In this document: positions 56,139 through 64,000 of the stretch, piece by piece
Numbering within the stretch: the stretch's first letter is position 1
Layout of the letters: every line of letters begins with the position of its first letter
Virus record (IMG/VR): IMGVR_UViG_3300028299_000006
Span: 1 to 64,000 of that record
Direction: 5' to 3' (one strand)
DNA: 64,000 nt
Origin: a virus
Program-made: the position numbers and the translations under genes
The notes under the pieces: model-generated
Told to the model about the DNA's origin: nothing
Databases searched by the model: none
The model's input: the letters and a program-made list of their open reading frames with translations, nothing else

Positions 56139-57915
56139 ATTTTAAATTTCCACTATCATATATCCTGTAAATTCCTCTATCAATCATAATTTCGTGTTCT
56201 GTTTTATTTTTATCAAATCCCTCTTTAATTAACTTATCTTTTCTATAATTAAACCTATGATGACGGATTCCATCAATAACATAATAATAATTCAGTTGTG
56301 TTTTTCCTTTATATTCAAATCCTAATTTTTTATATAAATCTCCTGTACTCCACGAACGGTCTGCGTAAGTTGTTATTTTAGATGGTTTATAATTCTCAAC
56401 AAAGTATTTGAATAAATTGTCTTCTGATTCTATAACATTTGTGTTCAATTTTGAACAAAATCTTAATAATTCATATTCATCACTTGTCTTTTTACCAATT
56501 CTTCTTTTCCCAAAAATCATTAAACTCACTAACTCTTCATTGTGAAAAAGACCCAATTTAATTGATGAACCAATAAATCCCTGGATATGATTTTTATTTA
56601 AAAATTCTCTGACTAATTTATTATCTGTTATTTCTTTTATTTCACATTTTCTTCCATATATTTTTTCAGGAGTTTTTCCTAACTTATTTAATATCATAGA
56701 TTTAACAATATCATTTTTATAAATCCAATCATCCTCATAAATATGTATCAATTGTGTTCTTTTTTTTTCACATAATTCTGTCTTATTCAAATGATAATCA
56801 TTTGGTTTATTTAATTCATTGTGCCAATAAACACCATTAAATTCAAACGCGAGTTTAAGGTCAGGGATGTAAATATCTAGTTCATATTTGTTATCCAATA
56901 ATTTTCTATTATTTCTTATCATATCGTTATAATTTTCTTTAATGAAATCATGTAATTGAACTTCATATCCAGATTTAGATGAGTTTATCGGATTACATTT
57001 CGTACACACTGCAGTATTTACTCTATTCCTAAGATAAAATAGATGAAAACCTATTTCATAAATATGATTTTTCTGGCATTTAATTTTAAAAATTTTTTTA
57101 TCAAAATTAACATCAATGATATTAAAATCATATTCCATTATATTCCCATACCATTTTTTTCTTTTACTTTCTATTGATTTTTTTATACTATCTTTTAATT
57201 GAAATGGGGATTTAACACCATATTTTTTAATATTTGTATTTTTCACTTTTTCTTTAATTTCATTAATTTGTGATATGTAAAACACACCATACTTACTGTA
57301 ATTATTTTCTTTTAATGTTTCCCTTATGAGTGTAGATTGTTGTGGGTATTCAACTCCATATTTTTCTAAATTTGTTTCTTTTATTTTTTCTTTTATTTGA
57401 TCAGATCCAAATGGATTTTCCGATCCATATTTTTCTAAATTTGTTTCTTTGATTTTTTCTTTGATTTTTTCTGATTGAAAAACATTTTTAACACCATACT
57501 TATTTAAATTTGTTTTTTCAATTTTGTTTTTTACTATTTCTGATTTTAAGTGATGATCTGTACCATATTTATTTAAATTTGTTTTTTTAATTTGATTTTT
57601 ATATTCATTTGTTTTTGTATAATACTCTTTTCCGAATTTTTTCAATGATGTTTTTTTCACTTTTTCCTGAGCACATTTACTAGAACATGCGTAAAAACCA
57701 CCATTATTTATATTTTTATAATACTTTTTATACATTATTGTTTTTTTATTACCACATATATCACACACGACATCAACTAGTATACAACTACCTTTATTTA
57801 GTTCGGATACATCTATTTCTATTTCATCTTTTAATTTAACATCTTTTTCAAGGTTAATAAAGTGTTCAATGGTCTTTTTTGTTATTTTTATTTCAATTTT
57901 TTTGTTAATCAACAT
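56128..57915 (-). CDS. Vsr/EDxHD-type homing endonuclease, paralogue of the terL-linked one
   Basis: A 595-residue protein: N-terminal zinc finger (DVVCDICGNKKT ... YACSSKC), about seven tandem NUMOD-like repeats of the type TNLxKYGVxxxxQSxxIKEKIKE, a CTKC pair, the Vsr-like nuclease (NKYELDIYIPDLKLAFEFNG, then VYWH, then YEDDW) and a C-terminal domain of about 170 residues found in many phage endonucleases (GLFHNEELVSLMIFGKRR, TYADRSWSTG, LGF). Inserted directly before the family A gene. Confidence 0.85.
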   Translation of the reverse strand: MLINKKIEIKITKKTIEHFINLEKDVKLKDEIEIDVSELNKGSCILVDVVCDICGNKKTIMYKKYYKNINNGGFYACSSKCAQEKVKKTSLKKFGKEYYTKTNEYKNQIKKTNLNKYGTDHHLKSEIVKNKIEKTNLNKYGVKNVFQSEKIKEKIKETNLEKYGSENPFGSDQIKEKIKETNLEKYGVEYPQQSTLIRETLKENNYSKYGVFYISQINEIKEKVKNTNIKKYGVKSPFQLKDSIKKSIESKRKKWYGNIMEYDFNIIDVNFDKKIFKIKCQKNHIYEIGFHLFYLRNRVNTAVCTKCNPINSSKSGYEVQLHDFIKENYNDMIRNNRKLLDNKYELDIYIPDLKLAFEFNGVYWHNELNKPNDYHLNKTELCEKKRTQLIHIYEDDWIYKNDIVKSMILNKLGKTPEKIYGRKCEIKEITDNKLVREFLNKNHIQGFIGSSIKLGLFHNEELVSLMIFGKRRIGKKTSDEYELLRFCSKLNTNVIESEDNLFKYFVENYKPSKITTYADRSWSTGDLYKKLGFEYKGKTQLNYYYVIDGIRHHRFNYRKDKLIKEGFDKNKTEHEIMIDRGIYRIYDSGNLKFEY

Positions 57916-57993
57916 AATAATTTTTTATTTTTTGTACCAAATCTATATGGGTGATATGACTTATATATGTTATATATTAAATTTTAAACTTTG

Positions 57994-58010
57994 TTTTTTA
58001 ATATATAAAT
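57994..58010 (+). promoter_or_regulatory. Late-type promoter-like box
   Basis: TTTTTTAATATATAAAT ends 17 bases before the amidoligase start and probably drives the coupled series to 62593. Confidence 0.5.
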
Positions 58011-58027
58011 AAAATTAAAATCCTTTA

Positions 58028-59398
58028 ATGCAGAGATTCAGTGAAAAATATATAAATAATTGGGATATTCTTACAAAATCAATAATTGGTTTTGAATTAG
58101 AATTTTATACAGAGAGATCGTATTATAAATTATTGGAATTATTAAATAGAGAATTAGACCCTATTAAAGTCCATGGATATAGGAAATATCACTCTGAGAT
58201 GAAACCAGATGATAAGAACTTTAAGATAGAACCTGATTTGTCAGGTGGATATGACATGGTTGAAATCATCACAGGACCAATGCATTACAATGATTCAAAA
58301 ATAATATTACTAAAAATTCTAAAAATCCTACAACAATACGCGAATACCAATGAAAGATGTTCTATACACATAAATATATCTTTTGATAAAGAACAAACAG
58401 ATAAGGATATTGGAAATCTTAATCAATTAAAAATATTATTGAATGTTGATGAAGATATGATATATGAAATGTTTCCAACTCGTAAAGATAATTATTACGC
58501 GATGTCTGTAAAAAATGTAATACCATATAAAGATTTTGATTATACAGGAAGTGCGGCGAATATAATAGAAAATAATATAGAATTACCAGATACAAAATAT
58601 TATGGAATAAATATAAATACAATAAATAAAGGTAGACTAGAGTTTAGATATATTGGTGGTGAAGATTATCATAATAAAACAAAAGAAATTTTGGAATTAC
58701 TAGATTATTTTGTAATTTTGACTTGGAACTCAATTAGTGAAAAAATAGATTCAGAAGATAGAGAGTTATTGGTGAAATACTTAAATAAAAACATAAATAA
58801 TTTCAAAAAATTTAAGAAATTAGATAATTTTATCGCGGAATTTCCATCAATACAATTAGAAATTGATAAAGAAGATTCACTTATAATTGTTAAAACATAT
58901 TATGGCGAAATCTATGAAGAGTTATATGATTTGATAACAAATGTTTATAATTTAAAGAATTGTGTTATAAACTATGATACCAATGATAGAAAAATGGAGG
59001 TTATTGACGCGGATTTTCGTGCGATTATTGATATAAAGAATATAAGATTTGTTGATTGTTCTATTGTTGGTGGTAGATTTAGTAATTGTGAATTTGTGAC
59101 TTGTGATATAAAAAATACACACTTGGAGAACTGTGATGTTAAAGACAGTGATATATTCAGCTGTAAAATGGAATATACAAATGTTGACCAAACAACCGTT
59201 ATAAATGATAGCTATTTTTACGGCGGATTACTCAATGGTGAGATGGTATCTGGAGTATTTCGTGCTGGTAAAGTTGGAGAGTTTGGTATAATTGGTGATA
59301 AAGTCAAAATAATAACAGATAATGATAATTATTTTGGATTTACACCACAAGATATAGATAAAGGTAAAGGTAAATCTTTCTTTAAGAAGAAAAAGTAA
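58028..59398 (+). CDS. Amidoligase fused to a pentapeptide-repeat domain
   Basis: A 456-residue protein. Residues 1-250 resemble the amidoligase (COOH-NH2 ligase, PF12224-like) family: GFELEFYTE at the start, EPDLSGGYDMVEIITGPM, CSIHINIS, NQLKILLNVDEDMIYEMFP, and GRLEFRYIGGEDY. From about 345 to 405 there is a pentapeptide-like beta-helix (FVDCSI, FSNCEF, ENCDV). Amidoligases form peptide-like bonds, so a protein or peptidoglycan modification is likely, with the target unknown. Stop and next start overlap (TAATG). Confidence 0.75.
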   Translation: MQRFSEKYINNWDILTKSIIGFELEFYTERSYYKLLELLNRELDPIKVHGYRKYHSEMKPDDKNFKIEPDLSGGYDMVEIITGPMHYNDSKIILLKILKILQQYANTNERCSIHINISFDKEQTDKDIGNLNQLKILLNVDEDMIYEMFPTRKDNYYAMSVKNVIPYKDFDYTGSAANIIENNIELPDTKYYGININTINKGRLEFRYIGGEDYHNKTKEILELLDYFVILTWNSISEKIDSEDRELLVKYLNKNINNFKKFKKLDNFIAEFPSIQLEIDKEDSLIIVKTYYGEIYEELYDLITNVYNLKNCVINYDTNDRKMEVIDADFRAIIDIKNIRFVDCSIVGGRFSNCEFVTCDIKNTHLENCDVKDSDIFSCKMEYTNVDQTTVINDSYFYGGLLNGEMVSGVFRAGKVGEFGIIGDKVKIITDNDNYFGFTPQDIDKGKGKSFFKKKK

Positions 59399-60717
59399 TG
59401 GATATTAAAAGTCAAACACCAGAGGTCGTTGAGTTTAAGGGTAAGAATTATTATTACAACGATGATGATTCATATTCCTTTGGTTTATATAAGAGTAATA
59501 TAATACTTGGTAGAAAAAATAACATTAGTGACAGTCAATCAATAAGATATAATTTTTCTGGTAGAATTTGGACTGGAATAAAGATTATTTCGTTTTGGAC
59601 GTTTCCATCATTATTTATGCTGGGAAGAATAATAAGTAAATTAGAGGATAAATTAAATATAAAGATAAGATACGATGAGTATAAAATAAAAATAGTTTAT
59701 GGTGGAAAACCAAATGATAGACATATCTGGAATGAACAGACGAAATATAATTTATCTGTTGATTATATATGGTTGAAAGATTATATTATTCACGAGGGAA
59801 AAATTGTGGATGCTTCACGTTTAAAGAGTAGGATAAATAAAAACCCAATTTTAGAATTAGATAAAACAGGTAATATTAAAATAGACGGTAAATTTAGTAT
59901 TTCACCTAAATTAACCGATTTTGATAGATTTTATTTGATGAATTTTAATCTTACTCCACATTATAAAAGAGATGTGATAAAATTACAAGATCTTTTAGAT
60001 GGATCTAATGGATTTAAAGGAATATATGGAAATGATGGTAGTTTTTATATAAGATATACACGTACTCCACGAGGTATTCCTACAAATAAAAATTATTACG
60101 AATTTGACCATAAAACTGTTACGGATTGGTTAAATCCACCAGGAGGAATGCCAGGTATACAATGCCCATGGAAATCAGATAAAACTGGTGAGAATTTAAT
60201 ACATGATGGATTATCACAATATAGATATAATTTTAAGTGGTTAAAATGGTTGATGAATAATGTTTTATATGATTATGTGTTAAATGGTGTTGTATTAATT
60301 TCTGATAAAAACAATACAAGAAGAATAATACTAACAAACAATAAAGTAAAAGTTCAATTAGTAAAAGGTAATGAGGGAATAAGTGGGGAAAAAGGAGTTT
60401 CAAATGACTCAGTTGAACAGAGAATACCAAAAAAAAATTATCAAATTTTAAATGATGTAATAAATTTAACTAAAGATGGTAAACTAAAATGGTCATATGA
60501 AGTGAAATATAACAAATATAAATCTGAATATATAGTAAATAACAAGATAAGTCTAGAATTGAGTTTAGTGGCTAGAAGTACTAGACATTTGAGTTATCTA
60601 AGTGTTAGTCTAGCTAGACCAGAGAGGACTAGATTTTTAAAATTAATTGAAGGTCTTAGAGTATCAGATTTGATTGATGAAATAGAAAAGAAGAAAAAAA
60701 GTATTTTAGATAAATAA
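59398..60717 (+). CDS. Hypothetical protein with C-terminal family B unit
   Basis: A 439-residue protein. The first 310 residues are unrecognised but rich in Trp/Tyr (about residues 55-75 hydrophobic). The last about 90 residues carry a family B unit (LNDVINLTKDGKLKWSYEV). Coupled to both neighbours by TAATG. Confidence 0.7.
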   Translation: MDIKSQTPEVVEFKGKNYYYNDDDSYSFGLYKSNIILGRKNNISDSQSIRYNFSGRIWTGIKIISFWTFPSLFMLGRIISKLEDKLNIKIRYDEYKIKIVYGGKPNDRHIWNEQTKYNLSVDYIWLKDYIIHEGKIVDASRLKSRINKNPILELDKTGNIKIDGKFSISPKLTDFDRFYLMNFNLTPHYKRDVIKLQDLLDGSNGFKGIYGNDGSFYIRYTRTPRGIPTNKNYYEFDHKTVTDWLNPPGGMPGIQCPWKSDKTGENLIHDGLSQYRYNFKWLKWLMNNVLYDYVLNGVVLISDKNNTRRIILTNNKVKVQLVKGNEGISGEKGVSNDSVEQRIPKKNYQILNDVINLTKDGKLKWSYEVKYNKYKSEYIVNNKISLELSLVARSTRHLSYLSVSLARPERTRFLKLIEGLRVSDLIDEIEKKKKSILDK

Positions 60718-61514
60718 TGGCTAGAAAAGGAAAAAATAGTAATAGAAATAAGGGAGGTGGAAGAAATAATCTTAGTAGGAATGATAATAATTTCAATAGG
60801 AATAATAATCAAAATATTAACAAAAACAACTCACAAAGAAGATTTAAACTAGAAGTTTCACCTGTTTTTATGGAAATTTTAAAGAGAGTATCTGATATGA
60901 ATGATCCTGTAGCTGATTATTTGATATCATTGACAAAGAAGAATACGGCTTTAAGAATGAGTTATTTTCATATAACAAAAAAGAATAATTATACTATATC
61001 GCTAACTTATTTGGATAAAATAAAGAGTAAATTTCATCCAGAATCAGAAGGTTGGGATAAAAAGAATAGAATTTTGATGGATTTTAGAAAACTCCTTAAT
61101 AAACTACTGAAGGGATCATCTCTAAATAGAAGTCAAATTGGAAAATTTATGACAAAATATAAGAGTGTCTATTCTGATATAAAGAGAGATTTAGGAGTAA
61201 AGAAAGTAGATAAAGAAGTAGATAAAGATCAACATACATTAGAGGAATTATTAAAATTAACAGAAACAAATCAAATACAATGGCGTGTCGTGAGAGATGA
61301 GAATGAACATTATGTGGTATATGTTACTAGTGTGATGATAACTAATAAAAAAAGATTGTTATTAAAATTGTATTTTTCTAGAGAATTGTCAAATTATATG
61401 ATTATTTATTTTGTTGATGAAGATGGTTCTATGAATCATATAAGAAAAATAGAGAATGATAAAGATCTTGAAATACTTCATATTTCTGTATTAGATAATA
61501 TAAAAAATCGTTAA
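60717..61514 (+). CDS. Family A-like N-terminus joined to a family B unit
   Basis: A 265-residue protein. An Asn/Arg/Lys-rich low-complexity start (about 1-40) is followed by a segment (ILKRVSDMNDPVADYLISL) resembling the N-terminal domain of the family A protein at 5968. The C-terminal part is a family B unit (LLKLTETNQIQWRVV). It links the two families in one protein. Function unknown. Confidence 0.7.
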   Translation: MARKGKNSNRNKGGGRNNLSRNDNNFNRNNNQNINKNNSQRRFKLEVSPVFMEILKRVSDMNDPVADYLISLTKKNTALRMSYFHITKKNNYTISLTYLDKIKSKFHPESEGWDKKNRILMDFRKLLNKLLKGSSLNRSQIGKFMTKYKSVYSDIKRDLGVKKVDKEVDKDQHTLEELLKLTETNQIQWRVVRDENEHYVVYVTSVMITNKKRLLLKLYFSRELSNYMIIYFVDEDGSMNHIRKIENDKDLEILHISVLDNIKNR

Positions 61515-61518
61515 AAAT

Positions 61519-61851
61519 ATGTCATTAGATTTTAAACTATCAAATACTAGTGGAAAAATAACAGATAATTTTTTGTTATTAACTCTAATACAACAAACAA
61601 ATGAAGGAAAGTTAAAATGGAGTTCATACAGCAAAACAGATATTAGTGAAAAATTTATTTCATTTTTTAATATACCACAAACTAAAAAAAGTATAAGAAT
61701 TGAATATTTTGTGAATATGTCATCCACTGAATATTGTTATATTCGTTTCTTATTTGAAATAAGAGGATACAGTAGAGAGGTTAGAATGATTAGAGGATCA
61801 AATGTTTTATCTTTACTTTTTAACATTAAAAACAAACAAAAAGATGGATAA
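61519..61851 (+). CDS. Family B protein, single unit
   Basis: A 110-residue protein with one unit (LTLIQQTNEGKLKWSSY, then three or four strands). Its stop overlaps the next start (ATGGATAA). Confidence 0.7.
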   Translation: MSLDFKLSNTSGKITDNFLLLTLIQQTNEGKLKWSSYSKTDISEKFISFFNIPQTKKSIRIEYFVNMSSTEYCYIRFLFEIRGYSREVRMIRGSNVLSLLFNIKNKQKDG

Positions 61852-62593
61852 TAGTGATAATAAGAATAGAGGTATAATAATAAATTTACACAGAAGAACA
61901 ACTAATGATGAACTTAAGTGGTATGTCGCGGTTGATAATGATTATGTTACAAAATTTGTATGCAGTGAAAAATTAACAAACAAAAAAGCGATATCATATA
62001 ATATTTTCTATAAAAAGAAATATAACGATACACATATGATAATATTTCTTGATTATAGAAAATTTGATAAAGGTATAAGTTCACCACATTCAATAGACTC
62101 AAAGAAGATACAAACTATTCGTTCAAATGGTGTAATATTATTATTAAGAAATGTTTTAACAAAATTAGGTAATGTGGTACATAATAAAACACATATCTTA
62201 ATAAGAAATAAATACAATAAAAATTATTTTTATTTAATAACTAAAGGAGGAAAGTATGTTTTTCCATCATTTGTTGGTGATAATATAAAATTTAATATAA
62301 ATAGACTTGGATTTAGCCCTATGACATATAAGAAATGTGATGAATTTAAAAATATTATGAAAACTGGAAAAAATGAGTATGTGATAAACAATTTGTATTT
62401 GGTTACAGATTATAAAGAGAATGATAATTCTAAAGGACATCATTTCCAATGGATTCCAATTGATGACATTTTTAATTATTTTATAGATGATGATACGAAA
62501 TTAATAACAAAATTTTATTTGGATAACAAATCCAATTCGGAATTAGACTACTGGAAAGATAAAATGTCTAGAGAAGAGTTAATTGGTAATTAA
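61844..62593 (+). CDS. Family B unit with C-terminal extension
   Basis: Start chosen at 61844 (MDNSDNKNRG), coupled to the previous stop. The 249-residue protein begins with a family B unit (HRRTTNDELKWYVAV) followed by a domain with THILIRNKYNKNYFYLITKG and FQWIPIDDIFNYF, which recalls a degenerate Nudix-like fold but has no Nudix box. Function unknown. Confidence 0.65.
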   Translation: MDNSDNKNRGIIINLHRRTTNDELKWYVAVDNDYVTKFVCSEKLTNKKAISYNIFYKKKYNDTHMIIFLDYRKFDKGISSPHSIDSKKIQTIRSNGVILLLRNVLTKLGNVVHNKTHILIRNKYNKNYFYLITKGGKYVFPSFVGDNIKFNINRLGFSPMTYKKCDEFKNIMKTGKNEYVINNLYLVTDYKENDNSKGHHFQWIPIDDIFNYFIDDDTKLITKFYLDNKSNSELDYWKDKMSREELIGN

Positions 62594-62766
62594 ATTTCTA
62601 TTTCTAATATTCCGACTTGAATTTTACTTATTTTTTCATTTAATTCGTGTCTTGGATGTTCAATGACCTTATCATTGATTTTTATCATCCTCAACCAAAC
62701 CAATTCGGAATATTCTTTTTCATTTTCAACTAATTCTCTGTTTTTCAATTCTTTAAATATTTTCAT
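62590..62766 (-). CDS. Small charged protein
   Basis: A 58-residue frame (MKIFKELKNRELVENEKEYS ... QVGILEIEI), convergent with and overlapping the end of the preceding gene by four bases. Unrecognised. Confidence 0.55.
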   Translation of the reverse strand: MKIFKELKNRELVENEKEYSELVWLRMIKINDKVIEHPRHELNEKISKIQVGILEIEI

Positions 62767-62856
62767 ATTTTAATTTTTTTTTTAAAAAAAAGGACACATC
62801 TTGAAAGATATATTCTTTTTTGTAATGAGGCGTTCTCAATAGAGAAGTCTATGAAA

Positions 62857-62893
62857 CGTGAAACCACTAAATCTTTAGTTTAGTGGTAGTTCA
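62857..62893 (+). repeat. Solitary IS605-type end / omega-RNA-like relic
   Basis: CGTGAAACCACTAAATC then TTTAGTTTAGTGGTAGTTCA, with a CCACTAAA/TTTAGTGG hairpin, matches the tnpB end (CGTAGAAAC, TTTAGTGTAGTGGTTCA). The preceding about 80 bases (62793-62856) contain further short inverted repeats, as expected for an omega-RNA scaffold. It abuts the stop of the minus-strand gene ending at 62895. Confidence 0.5.
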
Positions 62894-62894
62894 T

Positions 62895-63641
62895 TTATAT
62901 ACCATATTCTTCTTTTAACAATTCTGTTAATTCACCATTAAAATTATAAAATCTTTTTTCAATGTTTGTTGAAATAACAATTAATGATGTAGCCAAACTA
63001 GTTAAAATTATAACGAATTTTTGATGATTAGTCACCATTTGATTTGATCTAGAAAATTCATCTATTAATATTTGAGATTGTTCATCTAAATATCTAGTCC
63101 ACGCTCTCATTCCTTTGTTTGGGTCTAACATAACTAAATCATATATTTTCTTACCATATTTTAATTTAACTTTTGTTTGTAATTCATTAATTATGTCATT
63201 CGACATACTATGTATAACTCTTATGAATTTATCTTCGTTCAAATTATCAATATCGTATGTATCAATTAATTTAAAGACATTATCTTCTATGGATTTCATA
63301 TACGATTCTAATATAAATGTGAATATTCTATTTCTGTTTTTGTCACCAAAATTATAAGTTGGAAGTTTTGTTCTGAGTTCTATTATTTCATGCATTAATC
63401 TACTATTTAACACTTTTTCTCTAATTGATTCGTAGTCTTGTATAGTATCTATTTTTTCTGATTTTTTATTTTTATCTTTTTTGTGTGATCGATCTTTTAT
63501 TAATGAATAAAATTCCAATATTGGATTGTAAAACGCGAGGACGGTAGATGTTACAACTATACCACATACTATGATGTATATTATTATCTGAGCCCATATC
63601 GGTAGACCATTAACTCTATCAAAAATATCAAGATTAATCAT
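62895..63641 (-). CDS. Membrane protein
   Basis: A 248-residue protein with one N-terminal transmembrane helix (about residues 16-40), a long charged helical region and a second hydrophobic stretch near 205-222. Unrecognised. A TTTTATATATAAAG box precedes it. Confidence 0.68.
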   Translation of the reverse strand: MINLDIFDRVNGLPIWAQIIIYIIVCGIVVTSTVLAFYNPILEFYSLIKDRSHKKDKNKKSEKIDTIQDYESIREKVLNSRLMHEIIELRTKLPTYNFGDKNRNRIFTFILESYMKSIEDNVFKLIDTYDIDNLNEDKFIRVIHSMSNDIINELQTKVKLKYGKKIYDLVMLDPNKGMRAWTRYLDEQSQILIDEFSRSNQMVTNHQKFVIILTSLATSLIVISTNIEKRFYNFNGELTELLKEEYGI

Positions 63642-63656
63642 AAGAAAATAGTTTAT

Positions 63657-63670
63657 CTTTATATATAAAA
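63657..63670 (-). promoter_or_regulatory. Late-type promoter-like box
   Basis: Minus-strand TTTTATATATAAAG, about 16 bases before the start at 63641. Confidence 0.45.
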
Positions 63671-63680
63671 TTCAAATTTT

Positions 63681-63720
63681 AAAAAAAAATGACTTGTTAA
63701 AATAACAAGTCATTTTTTTT
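63681..63720. terminator. Bidirectional terminator hairpin
   Basis: AAATGACTTGTTA and TAACAAGTCATTT arms (13 bp) with A and T tracts on both sides. It ends the minus-strand gene whose stop is at 63720-63722. Confidence 0.85.
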
Positions 63721-64000
63721 TATAAATCAGACCATTTTTTACTTATTTTTTTCAATATACTTTCTTTATTTTCTGTCACAAGAGGTACAGTGAATCTCCT
63801 TCCACCATACGGCATAGGCATTTGCGAAGAGTTAACATTACATGGTACCACATTTACACCACAACGAGCGTCTCCAACAGTTCCATCGGGTATTCTAGCA
63901 TATCTAGAAGTTCCAGAAGTTCCAGATACCCCCACCCCCCATGGTGGATTGTGTGCTTCCTGGGAGACATAGGGCAACCGTGAGGCGATCGGATATATTC
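63720..64000 (-). CDS. Gly/Pro-rich, less A+T-rich protein (5' end beyond window)
   Basis: The frame is open to the right edge. A Met codon at 63977 is present, but in-frame codons continue beyond it (EYIRSPHGCP before MPYVSQ), so the start is probably outside. The visible part has GVGVSGTSGTSRYARIPDGT and is richer in G+C than its surroundings. It resembles Gly-rich tips of virion proteins, which is only an impression. Confidence 0.55.
   Translation of the reverse strand, partial: IYPIASRLPYVSQEAHNPPWGVGVSGTSGTSRYARIPDGTVGDARCGVNVVPCNVNSSQMPMPYGGRRFTVPLVTENKESILKKISKKWSDL

Noticed and set aside
61844-62593. Nudix hydrolase
   Set aside because: The C-terminal half has strands reminiscent of the fold, but the G-x5-E-x7-REUxEE box is absent.

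Overview
This window looks like part of the genome of a large tailed bacteriophage (myovirus-like) that infects a member of the Bacteroidota. Phage evidence: a large terminase (TerL, gp17 type), a gp25-like baseplate wedge protein, a 1063-residue repeat-rich tail protein, a holin plus LysM-CHAP endolysin pair, a 20-member array of tRNAs and tRNA-like RNAs, many homing endonucleases, and dense packing of mostly unrecognisable small genes. Host evidence: host-type -7 boxes (TATCTTTG, with TTTG about 20 bases upstream) before several genes, scarcity of Shine-Dalgarno sequences, Bacteroidota-style families (DUF4468 secreted protein, DUF4186, a DUF4295/bL38-like ribosomal protein) and boxA-like GTTCTTTGACA sequences in the tRNA array. 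The DNA is very A+T rich. A second promoter-like signal, TTTAATATATAAA, lies about 15-30 bases before many structural or hypothetical genes and resembles T4-type late promoters.

Layout. 1-7 kb: C-terminally truncated RtcB RNA ligase, a homing cassette, a secreted DUF4468 protein, small membrane proteins, a SpoT-like HD hydrolase and the first copy of an unknown three-member family (family A). 7-17 kb: giant tail protein, PAS protein, Nudix hydrolase, two glycosyltransferases and small proteins. 17-23 kb: gp25-like protein, CheY-like receiver and TerL split into two genes by a split intein, with a homing endonuclease gene in the break. 23-31 kb: Rnl2-like RNA ligase, paired paralogues, Smr, DUF4186, vWA, retropepsin-like and nucleotidyltransferase proteins. 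32-38 kb: a Memo-AMMECR1-radical-SAM fusion, the lysis genes and four tandem family B genes. 38-43 kb: a probable attenuator, a bL38-like gene, and the tRNA array with two group I introns, two boxA-like sites, HNH genes and several non-canonical cloverleaf-like RNAs. 43-50 kb: amino-acid racemase, homing cassette, four tandem genes sharing one N-terminal peptide, TnpB. 50-54 kb: PurN, exonuclease, and a DUF2828 (TROVE/Ro-like) protein preceded by two structured RNA elements. 54-64 kb: family A copy, a Vsr-type homing endonuclease, an amidoligase-pentapeptide fusion, more family B genes and a membrane protein.

Themes. RtcB, an Rnl2-like ligase, a Ro-like protein with candidate Y-RNA-like partners, many tRNAs and a ribosomal protein suggest investment in RNA repair and control of translation. 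At least 18 otherwise unrelated proteins begin with a short related peptide (type MKHIKLFEE or NNFINE), which may be a capsid-targeting sequence. Mobile DNA is abundant: ten homing endonuclease genes or fragments of five nuclease types, two group I introns, one split intein, one tnpB and four tnpB-end relics.
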